Shown here in pieces: positions 15,936 to 23,886 of a DNA stretch of 41,918 bases. The DNA lies in contig JAFSEF010000045.1 of assembly GCA_017435865.1 (NCBI GenBank), positions 1-41,918 of the forward strand, written 5' to 3'. The translations under genes and the position numbers were made by a program. This stretch comes from Clostridia bacterium. GTDB lineage: Bacteria > Bacillota > Clostridia > Oscillospirales > Acutalibacteraceae. The notes beneath the pieces are model-generated. The model did not search any database, was not told where the DNA came from, and worked only from the letters and a program-made list of their open reading frames with translations. Within the stretch, counting starts at the first letter, position 1, and every line of letters begins with the position of its first letter.

Positions 15936-18029
15936 TTACAGCAGCTCGTAAGTTGTATCCTTTTGTGTTTCAAAGCAAACTGCATCGCCGTATTTTGTGA
16001 ATGCAACGGGTTGCTTGTCCTCTGCCCTTACGATGCGGCTGAAACCGAAGTCCTGTACCTTGCAGGAATTTCCTTGCAAACTGCAGATGCTGACACAGGA
16101 AATGCGTTTGTTCTGCAGTTTGGCAGACACAAGGAATGCACCGTCTGCACGCAGATTTTCAAACGAAGCGTCACTGGTTTTGTCCCAGCACGGAAACAAA
16201 CGAATAATACCCTCATAGCTCTGCAAAAGCATTTCGTTGATGGTGGCAGGGACCGTCGTCAGGTGTTCAATACCGCCGCCATGGTGACGGAACAGTTTGT
16301 TCGGCATAGCAAACTCTTTGATGTTGCTGCGGATACCCTCCATAATGAACGCAGGATCAACACCGATTCTTGCACCTGCAGGCAGGTAAGAGTTGGAGCC
16401 GTTGTCATCAAGTCTGCGGTCATTGATAAAATAGGAGTTTCTTGCAATCTTCAGAAGCTTGTCACCCGAATTAAAACCGATCTGTGAAGCAGGGTAAATA
16501 TGCTGCAGACCGACGGTATTTTCATCACGCCAGCGGATTCCCATTCTTGAATAGCGGAAACACAGCTTGCCGTTCTTGATGAATAACGGGAAATCACTCA
16601 GATTGCGGTTGATATCTTCCCACAAGGCATATTTTTCACTGTTCAGGCCGAGTTCTTTTGCCATGTCGTACACACCTTTGAACAGCATTTTCACAAGTCC
16701 GAGTGAGTTGATGGCATTGACGGTATGAATCTGCCCGATGTGGGTGAGTGCATTGAACTTTTTGCCGCGGTAATAAGGAATTTCATGTGCCGCATCGTTG
16801 CGAATAACATATTTTCCGTGTTCTTTTACAAGGTACTCTTCCCAGAAAGCAGCAGTGCCGAATACAAAATCATAGTAGTTCTCTTTTGCGTAGTCCTTGT
16901 CGCGTGTCGAATACCAGTGCATCAGGGGAATCACACACGCATAAGCAGCATTGCTTTTCTGTCCGAGGAACAAAATACCGTGCTCCTTGCAATCGGGTTG
17001 GCTGTAAACGTCCATAGCCATGGGGCCGAAGCTGACAGGCAGTGCATAACCGTTACAACCGAAGAGATTTGCAAATCTTTTCGCATCTTCACGCATTTCG
17101 TTGATGGGGGTCATATAACCGTCAAACAGTTCGGGATGGTTGGAGGTGAAAATGCAGTAATAGGGTGCTTCGTAATTGTAGTTCATGTGGTAGTCGCCTG
17201 CCCACGGGAAAAAGTCATCCGTGATGAAATTGCCGAACAAACCGGGCGGAAAACCTTTGTTACCCATGCATCCGGCAAGATGATACAGACTCGCGTTGTA
17301 GAAGGTTTCGATCTGCTTGTCCTGTATGGTGACTTTTGAAGCGGAAAAGAATGTTTTCCACTTTTCTGCCGTACGGTTTTTGTCACGGTCATAATCACAG
17401 GACAGCACCATATCGTGTGCTTTGGCGGTGTAATTTTCATCGTCAAAATTCGTAACAACAGAAACGCAATACCGTGTGCGGACAACACCGTCGGCGGTAT
17501 GGGATTCTGTCTGACGCAAACAGACGGCAACCGCAGACATTGTTGTCACTTCTTTACCGTCAAATTTGCGTGTGCAGCAGACAACACCGTCTGTTTCGGA
17601 ATGTGTATTGATCGATTGACAGGTGTCGGGTGCCGTAACACTGACCGTCGGCAGCGGTGCTCCGGCAGGATTTGCAATTTCTAAATAAATTCTGTTTTCG
17701 GGTGCAACAAACAGCTGCATATCGACATCTCTGAAACTACAATCCAGCAGACCTGCGTCAAAATACTGTTGTATGCGATAGTCCTGCAGGTTTACATTGC
17801 CGATGCGGATTTCGCCGACGGTTTTGATACCGCCGTCACTGTGTGCACCTGCTGTGAATTTCCAGAAATCGCACTTTGAAAGGTGAATGACAAGACCGTT
17901 TTCATCATTGTCAAACACAACAGCGAGATCCCCGTTGGCACACATGGCACCTGCAGGAATTTTATAGAGTATTTTTCCGTCAGCGATATTGACGGGCTTT
18001 GCGGTTATTTCATTATAATATGTATTCAT
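15936..18029 (-). CDS. GH95-like (alpha/alpha)6-barrel glycoside hydrolase
   Basis: 697 residues, no signal peptide. The central region carries WAGDYHMNYNYEAPYY (276-291). This matches the GH95 signature in which two asparagines of an N-x-N motif (Asn283, Asn285) activate the water molecule. Downstream, VGLQHIYPASQIGFNSGDK and a C-terminal VPATINEMLLQSYEGIIRLFP match the conserved end of GH95 alpha-L-fucosidases and alpha-L-galactosidases. The N-terminal ~250 residues look like the beta-sandwich domain. Overall similarity to textbook GH95 is limited, so it may belong to a divergent subfamily with another substrate. It has its own promoter (18048-18076). The 100-bp gap to the antiporter contains that gene's promoter but no obvious terminator for this one. 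Confidence 0.7.
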   Translation of the reverse strand: MNTYYNEITAKPVNIADGKILYKIPAGAMCANGDLAVVFDNDENGLVIHLSKCDFWKFTAGAHSDGGIKTVGEIRIGNVNLQDYRIQQYFDAGLLDCSFRDVDMQLFVAPENRIYLEIANPAGAPLPTVSVTAPDTCQSINTHSETDGVVCCTRKFDGKEVTTMSAVAVCLRQTESHTADGVVRTRYCVSVVTNFDDENYTAKAHDMVLSCDYDRDKNRTAEKWKTFFSASKVTIQDKQIETFYNASLYHLAGCMGNKGFPPGLFGNFITDDFFPWAGDYHMNYNYEAPYYCIFTSNHPELFDGYMTPINEMREDAKRFANLFGCNGYALPVSFGPMAMDVYSQPDCKEHGILFLGQKSNAAYACVIPLMHWYSTRDKDYAKENYYDFVFGTAAFWEEYLVKEHGKYVIRNDAAHEIPYYRGKKFNALTHIGQIHTVNAINSLGLVKMLFKGVYDMAKELGLNSEKYALWEDINRNLSDFPLFIKNGKLCFRYSRMGIRWRDENTVGLQHIYPASQIGFNSGDKLLKIARNSYFINDRRLDDNGSNSYLPAGARIGVDPAFIMEGIRSNIKEFAMPNKLFRHHGGGIEHLTTVPATINEMLLQSYEGIIRLFPCWDKTSDASFENLRADGAFLVSAKLQNKRISCVSICSLQGNSCKVQDFGFSRIVRAEDKQPVAFTKYGDAVCFETQKDTTYELL

Positions 18030-18047
18030 CCTTTATCACCGTACATC

Positions 18048-18076
18048 ATTATACATTTTTATTTACACAAACTCAA
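18048..18076 (-). promoter_or_regulatory. Sigma-A promoter for the GH95-like gene
   Basis: On the minus strand: TTGAGT (18071-18076), a 17-nt spacer and perfect TATAAT (18048-18053), about 20 nt ahead of the ATG at 18029. Confidence 0.75.
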
Positions 18077-18092
18077 GTAGATTCTGCAGTTC

Positions 18093-18119
18093 AAAAAAAG
18101 AGCTGCAAAAAGCAGCTCC
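18093..18119 (-). terminator. Rho-independent terminator of the CotH/DUF4474 operon
   Basis: GAGCTGC (18100-18106) pairs with GCAGCTC (18112-18118) around a five-base loop, followed by seven U on the minus transcript. It lies directly after the lipoprotein stop. Confidence 0.85.
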
Positions 18120-18122
18120 TGA

Positions 18123-19082
18123 TTACAATGTCCATGTCAGCCAGAATTCCGTACCGTCACGCTTGTACTGAATATCCGACATGGCAACGGAACGCAAACC
18201 TTTTTCAAACGAATTGGCCATAAAGGGAGTTTCCCAATCGAAATAGATCACCATGCTCAGCTGTGTCGGGACGGCAACGTCCAGAATACGGAAGCCAGTC
18301 AGCCACCAGTGCTTTTCGGGACCGCGTTCAAGATAAGGTTTGTCGTTCTTGCAGAGCTGGAACCCCATCATGACAAGATCCTCGTCGGCAACCGCTTCAA
18401 AGTGCTTGACAAAATTTCCTGCATCGCGGTAATAAATACCGACTTCACCGCCGACAGTCACACCGTACTGCCCTTTCCAGAGCTGCACCATCCACTCTTT
18501 GCCCTCGTGTTCAAAGCGGATACGGTGGGTCAGGAAATACATTCCGAACGGAGATGCACCCGAATCATACAGGGTGTTGTAACCGAAAATACGCTGAATG
18601 GGATATTTGGTTGAATAGAAAATATCCTGCTCGGCATCATAAGCAAAACCGAAAATGTCAATATAAGGACCTATCAGCTCCATGATGTCTGCCATCTGCG
18701 GATTCTGCTCAACCATTTTTTCGAGTTCTTCCTTGGTGAGCACATTGGGGTCACTTTTCTGACTCGTCAGATTGTCCCAGTCAATGATAACTTCTTCCGG
18801 TGTTTCCGCTTCAGTGTTATCTGTTTCGGTTGCCTGCACGGCAGGTACGGAAGTCGGTGCCGTAACAACCGGCGGCACCGTGGTCGGGACAGCAGGCATC
18901 TGCATATCAGGATATGTCAGTGTGTCCTGCGTTGGTTCATAATACGGCTCGCTTTCGAACAGAGCACTTGTCGGCCCGTTGTCCACCGTAACGGTAATGC
19001 AGCCGCCTGCCAGCACAATGCTCATAAGCAACAGCAGTGCCGTCATGGTACGGACAGCTTTCGGATTGAAAAAAGAAAACAT
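18123..19082 (-). CDS. DUF4474-domain lipoprotein
   Basis: 319 residues. The N-terminus is a type II signal peptide with lipobox LAGGC; Cys28 would be lipidated, placing the protein on the outer face of the membrane. Residues 45-105 are a Pro/Thr/Val-rich linker (for example VPTTVPPVVTAPTSVPAV). From about residue 130 the sequence matches the DUF4474 pattern as I know it: FAYDAEQDIFYSTKYPIQR, then FGYNTLYDSG and a WKGQYGVTVGGEVGIYYRD block with the conserved WKGQYG. No enzymatic activity is established for this domain. The start lies 16 nt after the CotH stop, so the two are almost certainly cotranscribed. Confidence 0.8.
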   Translation of the reverse strand: MFSFFNPKAVRTMTALLLLMSIVLAGGCITVTVDNGPTSALFESEPYYEPTQDTLTYPDMQMPAVPTTVPPVVTAPTSVPAVQATETDNTEAETPEEVIIDWDNLTSQKSDPNVLTKEELEKMVEQNPQMADIMELIGPYIDIFGFAYDAEQDIFYSTKYPIQRIFGYNTLYDSGASPFGMYFLTHRIRFEHEGKEWMVQLWKGQYGVTVGGEVGIYYRDAGNFVKHFEAVADEDLVMMGFQLCKNDKPYLERGPEKHWWLTGFRILDVAVPTQLSMVIYFDWETPFMANSFEKGLRSVAMSDIQYKRDGTEFWLTWTL

Positions 19083-19098
19083 ATTTTTTCACCTTTTT

Positions 19099-21123
19099 TT
19101 AAAACTGGTGTATATAAGGCAGGTATGCAGCCACTTTTCTGAACAGTTCGAGAATGGTTGCAAACATATCTTTGAGGATGGGTTTGTTGTAATCGTTGAG
19201 TTCGTTGGGATCCTGATCGGTCCACTGTGCATACAGGGTGGTGCCGATCGAACGCAGCAACATTTTGCTGCCTTCTTTGTACGCTTTACCCGTACCGTCG
19301 GGTTTTGTGTTCCACTCTTTGAAGAACATACCTTCGTTTGTGAACTTGCTTGCAGGCAGTGTATAATTTTCACCGAGGTGCAATGCGGTGGTGTTGAATT
19401 GTGCACCTGTTCCGCCGTTGGGATCAAAGAACACACGCACACCGTCATCGGTAAGTGCATCATCCATGAAGGCTTTGCGGTCTTTCATGAATTTGATCAC
19501 GGTCGAGGACATATAGTTCAATGCTCTGGTTCTGCATTTTGCGAAATCGGTGGTGGAGTAGGTATTCCAGTATACGCAGTTCATGGCAACGGCATCTGCC
19601 ATGGTTTCGGCAAACGCATAGATGTTGTCGGTATACTCTTTCGTCAGCAAAGGAGAATATTCGGTCTGCCACATCTTCTTTGCACTTTCAAAGAAGCCGT
19701 CCTGTCTGAAAAGGGCATTGAGAATGGTACTCTGATACAGATTGATGCTTTCCTCATTTGACTGATACAGCACCGATGCCCACCATCCGCTTGCCGTGGC
19801 AAGATTCATGCCGTAAGCATTGTAAGACTTTCCCAAAGAATGGTCGAAGTCCCACACGGGGGCTGCCACAAAGACATCACTGTTGCGGTCCTTGCAGATA
19901 TAAAAGGATGTAAAGCCGGCATCGAGGTTCTTGACATATTCCTGGAACAGGTACATACGCACAAAAGACTCCATGTCGATGTATTCGGAATAATGCTTTC
20001 CTTTGTCATTGAAACCTGTTGCGGAAAATACGGCATCTTCAAATTCCTGGTAGAGGGCTGCAATGTATTTTGCCTGTGCTTCGGAAGCACATTCGGGTTC
20101 CTTGATAACAATAGGCTGGCCGCGATCTGTGACAAAACCGCTGATTTCGAAAGGATAACGGGAGGGCATTTCAAATTCAAGCAGATAACCGCCCGTGATA
20201 TCATCAGGGTCATTGGGAATTTCAACCCATTTCTGCGTACCGGGTTTCTGCTTGGTGTAATCCGCCGTATGATCACCGCCCCAAGGCAGCTCATCAAGCT
20301 CAACCCCTTCGTTTACATCTTCCGTATCGCCTGCAAGGTCGGCAATGTCAACACGGGTTTCACCGATTTCAACACTTTCGGTCAGACAGTAGTTTCCGTA
20401 GTATTCGTTGTTAACATACAGGTCAACATAAACATGTGAAGAAGTATAAGGAATGCCGACATCCTGTGCAAGAGAAAGTGCAATGTGGTTGCGAAGCAAG
20501 CTTCTGTCCACATGGTTTGCAAGCAGACTCCATTTTTTTGCTTTTCCCATGCCGAACAGGTCGGTCTTTTTGTCGAACTTGATGTTATAAGGCTTTTTGG
20601 CAAGGCTCCAGGTGGAGTTGCCTCTGCCTTTGATGTATTCGAGTTCTTTTTCGAGTACCACTTTGTCATCGGCAAAAATGGTGAGCTGTGCAGGCTCTTT
20701 GTGATCTTTGCTTGCATGAACAGCTTCCATAGAACCGGATTCGGTTGCAATGTGCAAAGACGGAATCGCAGAACTCTGCAATACCGTCAGGTCATAGCTG
20801 ACACCGCCGCAGGTAAGGGTTGTTTTTTGACCGACAGGCAGCACCGACAAAGAACTGCCGTCTGCAATCACTTTGTCGTCTGCTTCCACCGTCGCGGAAG
20901 CTTCCACCTGCAACACTGCATCCTCAAGGGACACATCACCGGGCAAAAACAGAAAATACTCGTCTGCGATGCTTGTCCAACGTATCGTTTGTGAAGAAGT
21001 GCCCACTGTGAGCACAACAGAAAGCTCCTGCAGTGTCTGCGTAACAGCATTTGCGGCAAACGCAAAGCTGCAAAGCATAAGCAAACACAACACAAGGCTG
21101 ATTATTTTTTTACAATAAAGCAT
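19099..21123 (-). CDS. Secreted CotH-kinase-like protein with InlB B-repeat and amphipathic tail
   Basis: 674 residues. Signal peptide at 1-26 (ISLVLCLLMLCSFAFAANA). The CotH domain runs from about residue 130 to 480: YIKGRGNSTWSLAKKPYNIK (Gly-Arg-Gly-Asn-Ser-Thr start), KWSLLANHVDRSLLRNHIA, GNYCLTESVEIG and, later, APVWDFDHSLGKSY with the metal-binding Asp pair. CotH enzymes are atypical protein kinases of secreted or spore-coat proteins. Residues 562-636 form an InlB/Listeria-Bacteroides repeat (FDPNGGTG...FKEWNTKPDGTGKAY...LYAQW). The last ~28 residues are an amphipathic tail (ILKDMFATILELFRKVAAYL). No LPxTG anchor is seen. It heads a two-gene operon with the DUF4474 lipoprotein. Confidence 0.9.
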   Translation of the reverse strand: MLYCKKIISLVLCLLMLCSFAFAANAVTQTLQELSVVLTVGTSSQTIRWTSIADEYFLFLPGDVSLEDAVLQVEASATVEADDKVIADGSSLSVLPVGQKTTLTCGGVSYDLTVLQSSAIPSLHIATESGSMEAVHASKDHKEPAQLTIFADDKVVLEKELEYIKGRGNSTWSLAKKPYNIKFDKKTDLFGMGKAKKWSLLANHVDRSLLRNHIALSLAQDVGIPYTSSHVYVDLYVNNEYYGNYCLTESVEIGETRVDIADLAGDTEDVNEGVELDELPWGGDHTADYTKQKPGTQKWVEIPNDPDDITGGYLLEFEMPSRYPFEISGFVTDRGQPIVIKEPECASEAQAKYIAALYQEFEDAVFSATGFNDKGKHYSEYIDMESFVRMYLFQEYVKNLDAGFTSFYICKDRNSDVFVAAPVWDFDHSLGKSYNAYGMNLATASGWWASVLYQSNEESINLYQSTILNALFRQDGFFESAKKMWQTEYSPLLTKEYTDNIYAFAETMADAVAMNCVYWNTYSTTDFAKCRTRALNYMSSTVIKFMKDRKAFMDDALTDDGVRVFFDPNGGTGAQFNTTALHLGENYTLPASKFTNEGMFFKEWNTKPDGTGKAYKEGSKMLLRSIGTTLYAQWTDQDPNELNDYNKPILKDMFATILELFRKVAAYLPYIHQF

Positions 21124-21151
21124 TTTCTCACCACCAAGATATATATAATTT

Positions 21152-21181
21152 ATAATATCATATATATACAGGTGTTGTCAA
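21152..21181 (-). promoter_or_regulatory. Sigma-A promoter for CotH/DUF4474
   Basis: On the minus strand: perfect TTGACA (21176-21181), an 18-nt spacer and TATTAT (21152-21157), in a very AT-rich leader. Confidence 0.7.
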
Positions 21182-21196
21182 CTGACAGAAATACAC

Positions 21197-21236
21197 AGCA
21201 GGCAAATGCGTAAAAAATACATCGCATTTGCCTGCT
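21197..21236 (-). terminator. 14-bp hairpin, probable terminator of the GH31 operon
   Basis: Perfect 14-bp stem, 21197-21210 (AGCAGGCAAATGCG) with 21223-21236, and a 12-nt loop. The run of U after the stem is poor in both directions, so efficiency is uncertain; the position 44 nt after the GH31 stop is right for a terminator. Confidence 0.55.
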
Positions 21237-21279
21237 TGTGTTGTTTTCTGTATTCAAAAAAAGAAGCTACAATTGGTAT

Positions 21280-23232
21280 TTATGCAAAGCAGTCCAGCAC
21301 CTGTGCACCTTTTCTGACAAAGGCAATGAACTCGTCAATCTGTGCCGTGATTTCATATGTCCCTTTTGTGTAGACTTTTTTGTCCTTTGTCAGCACCCAT
21401 TCACCGTCGGGAATATACACGGTTTTTACGGTCTGCCCCTGTTTTGTAATGGGAGCAAAGATGATGTCATCCCCGAACATATACTGGCTGTCGAGTGTAT
21501 AGCAGATTGCATCCGCAGGATATTCAAAGAACATCGGCCGCATAACGGGATAGCCCTTTGTGCTTGCGGTGTGCATTTGCTGCTGAATATAAGGTCTTAA
21601 TTTTTCGCGGACAAAAATGAGCTTTTTGAGGATTTCAAAGTTTTCATCCCCGAAACTCCAGATTTCATTCGGGTCGCCGCTTGGTTCTTTGAGTCCCGGT
21701 GTGGGTTCAAAGTGGCGGATGCGGGATCCGTGCAGACGCATGACAGGGCTGAACAGCCCGAACTGGAACCAACGAACAATGAGTTCTTTGAAATAGTCGC
21801 TTCTGATATCCGCACCGTAGAAACCGCCGATGTCGGTGTTCCACCAGGGAATACCGCACATGGCCATGTTCAGACCTGCTTTGATCTGATGACCGAGGCT
21901 TTCAAAGGTGGAGGGAATGTCACCCGACCACACAAGAGAGCCGAACTTCTGACTGCCGAGGTAGGCACAGCGGGTCAGTGTGATGATGTCATCGCGGCCG
22001 ATGGAACGGAATCCGTCGTATGCCATTTTGGAGTAATAATAAGGATACAGCAGTGCCACCATGTCGGCTCTGCCTTTATACCAGACGAGGTTGTCAAAAT
22101 GCTCGGGGTGGATTTCGGGTTCAGCTTCGTCAAACCAGAGAGCATCCACACCGTTGTCGATGTAATTTTGTTTGATTCTGCTCCACACATACTCCCTTGT
22201 AGCAGGGTTGGTGACATCAATTTCAGCCTGCCAGCCGTAAAAATCGAACACACGGTCAGCACCGCGGGTGGTGTGCATGAGCATATTGTTACTGCGCATA
22301 TGGTGATAGTTTTCGCTGCCGCCGTTGACAGTCGGCCAAACGGACACAATGAGCTTTGTGTTCATCTCATGCAGCTCATCACTCATAGCCTTTACATCGG
22401 GCCAGTAGCGGGGATCAAATTTGTAGTCCCCCTGTTCTGTCCAGTGAAAATAATCAGCGATGATGGCAGAAAGCGGAATGCCGAGTGCTTTGTATCTTCT
22501 TGCGACCGAAAGCAGCTCTTCCTGTGTTTCATAACGCAGTCTGCACTGCCAGAATCCTGTTGCCCATGCAGGCATTTCAGGTGCATAGCCGGTCAGATCC
22601 GCAAGTGTGGTGCAGACCTCTTTGGGGGAACCTGCCATAACAACAAAATCCATAAAACGACAGCAATCACAACTCCAGCGTGTGCGGTTATTGGAAAGCT
22701 CACAAAGACCCGTTGACGGATTGTTCCACAAAAAGCCGTAGCCCAAAGAAGAATACACATAGGGAATGGTGCATTTTGCGTTCACATTGCGGATATCCAC
22801 GGACGACCCCTTGAGATCAAATTCGTTGTCCCAGCTGTGACCGAGTCCGAAAAAATGCTCGTTTTCATTCGGTTCAAACATCACCCTTGCCGACCACAAA
22901 CCGCTGCCCTTGTTGTCGAAGTGGCGGTAGTTACTCTCGAACGTGAGTTCGGGTTTTTCTTCGAGAATTTTTTTGCCGTCCGCAAAGAAAGTCAGCTTTC
23001 CGCTCGGCTCCAGCTTTACCTGCAAAGTACCGTTTGTCAGGGTAACATGGTGCTCGTATTCTTCGATTTTTGCAGGAAGTGTCTGCGGCATAAGGGTATA
23101 ATTTTCGTCATTCACCTGACAATCGGGGAACGACTGAAAACGGATGGCATTGTGTGAGCAGGCCGTGATGCGGATCAGTTCGGTATAACGCATCAAAAGG
23201 ATTTCATTGTCTTTTACCGTAAGATTGTACAT
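21280..23232 (-). CDS. GH31 alpha-glycosidase (alpha-xylosidase/glucosidase type)
   Basis: 650 residues, no signal peptide, so cytoplasmic. The N-terminal beta-sandwich includes HFFGLGHSWDNEFDLKGSS (126-144). The barrel begins at WATGFWQCRLRYETQEEL. The nucleophile is Asp368 in GVDALWFDEAEPE, and the acid/base is Asp438 in LVWSGDIPSTFESL; both are textbook GH31 positions. The Ala-Glu-Pro-Glu after the nucleophile resembles alpha-xylosidase-like branches more than maltases, but the exact substrate cannot be read. The ATG at 23230-23232 has GGAGAAGAG upstream. It is the last gene of the four-gene operon that begins at 27374, 35 nt after the DUF1349 gene. Confidence 0.9.
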   Translation of the reverse strand: MYNLTVKDNEILLMRYTELIRITACSHNAIRFQSFPDCQVNDENYTLMPQTLPAKIEEYEHHVTLTNGTLQVKLEPSGKLTFFADGKKILEEKPELTFESNYRHFDNKGSGLWSARVMFEPNENEHFFGLGHSWDNEFDLKGSSVDIRNVNAKCTIPYVYSSLGYGFLWNNPSTGLCELSNNRTRWSCDCCRFMDFVVMAGSPKEVCTTLADLTGYAPEMPAWATGFWQCRLRYETQEELLSVARRYKALGIPLSAIIADYFHWTEQGDYKFDPRYWPDVKAMSDELHEMNTKLIVSVWPTVNGGSENYHHMRSNNMLMHTTRGADRVFDFYGWQAEIDVTNPATREYVWSRIKQNYIDNGVDALWFDEAEPEIHPEHFDNLVWYKGRADMVALLYPYYYSKMAYDGFRSIGRDDIITLTRCAYLGSQKFGSLVWSGDIPSTFESLGHQIKAGLNMAMCGIPWWNTDIGGFYGADIRSDYFKELIVRWFQFGLFSPVMRLHGSRIRHFEPTPGLKEPSGDPNEIWSFGDENFEILKKLIFVREKLRPYIQQQMHTASTKGYPVMRPMFFEYPADAICYTLDSQYMFGDDIIFAPITKQGQTVKTVYIPDGEWVLTKDKKVYTKGTYEITAQIDEFIAFVRKGAQVLDCFA

Positions 23233-23267
23233 ATGCTCTTCTCCTGTCGGCTTGTTGCTGTGTTTTG

Positions 23268-23873
23268 TTACGCATCCGGCTGCTGACCGTCATGTGCAAG
23301 CCATTTGCAATCGGTAAGCTGCAGGTCGGTAAAGGTTGCACGGAAAGACGAATCTTCAGGGCTGCAGGCATAAATGCCGAAACGGATGGTACCGCCGCCG
23401 TTGAAAACATGGCACACACGCATCTGCCTGTACACAACGCCGTCTTCGGAACATTCGATGCAGTAATCATCTTCCCTGCGGCTGAATCTGTACCACATGG
23501 ATTTGATGTCGGCACTGATTTCGGTGGTTGCCCAGTCGGAATAACCGTGGTTGGTCACGACGGAACCGAGGTGCTGAAAACGCTCGTTTTCATATTCGAC
23601 GGATGCTTTGAGCCAGTTTTCACTGTCAAGATACATGACAATGCCGCACTGATCAAAACGGTGTTTGCTTTCAAAAGCGGTTCTGACAACAAAAGAAAAA
23701 TATTTTTCATCGGTCTGCATCTGCAACACGGGGGCATTGTCATTGCGGAAATGATAATAGGTTCTCTGCCACAGGTCCGTATGCGGATCGGTGATGATTT
23801 CAATTCTGTCGTCAGCAAGCGTGTAATTGGCAGGTTCTCTTGTCCATTGCAAAGCGTTTGTTTCAAAAATCAT
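23268..23873 (-). CDS. DUF1349-domain protein (concanavalin-like fold)
   Basis: 201 residues from the ATG at 23871-23873, with AAGGAG upstream; an in-frame Met at 23954 lies inside the upstream gene and is rejected. The pattern TDLWQRTYYHFRNDNAPVL, DQCGIVMYLDSENWLKASVEY and YSDWATTEI matches DUF1349 proteins. These were first named regulators of enolase in yeast genetics but have a lectin/concanavalin-type beta-sandwich; a sugar-binding or hydrolytic role is inferred, not proven. No signal peptide. It lies 13 nt after the secreted beta-helix gene and 35 nt before GH31, so it belongs to the carbohydrate operon and probably handles the same substrate. Confidence 0.8.
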   Translation of the reverse strand: MIFETNALQWTREPANYTLADDRIEIITDPHTDLWQRTYYHFRNDNAPVLQMQTDEKYFSFVVRTAFESKHRFDQCGIVMYLDSENWLKASVEYENERFQHLGSVVTNHGYSDWATTEISADIKSMWYRFSRREDDYCIECSEDGVVYRQMRVCHVFNGGGTIRFGIYACSPEDSSFRATFTDLQLTDCKWLAHDGQQPDA

Positions 23874-23886
23874 AACTTTCTCCTTT

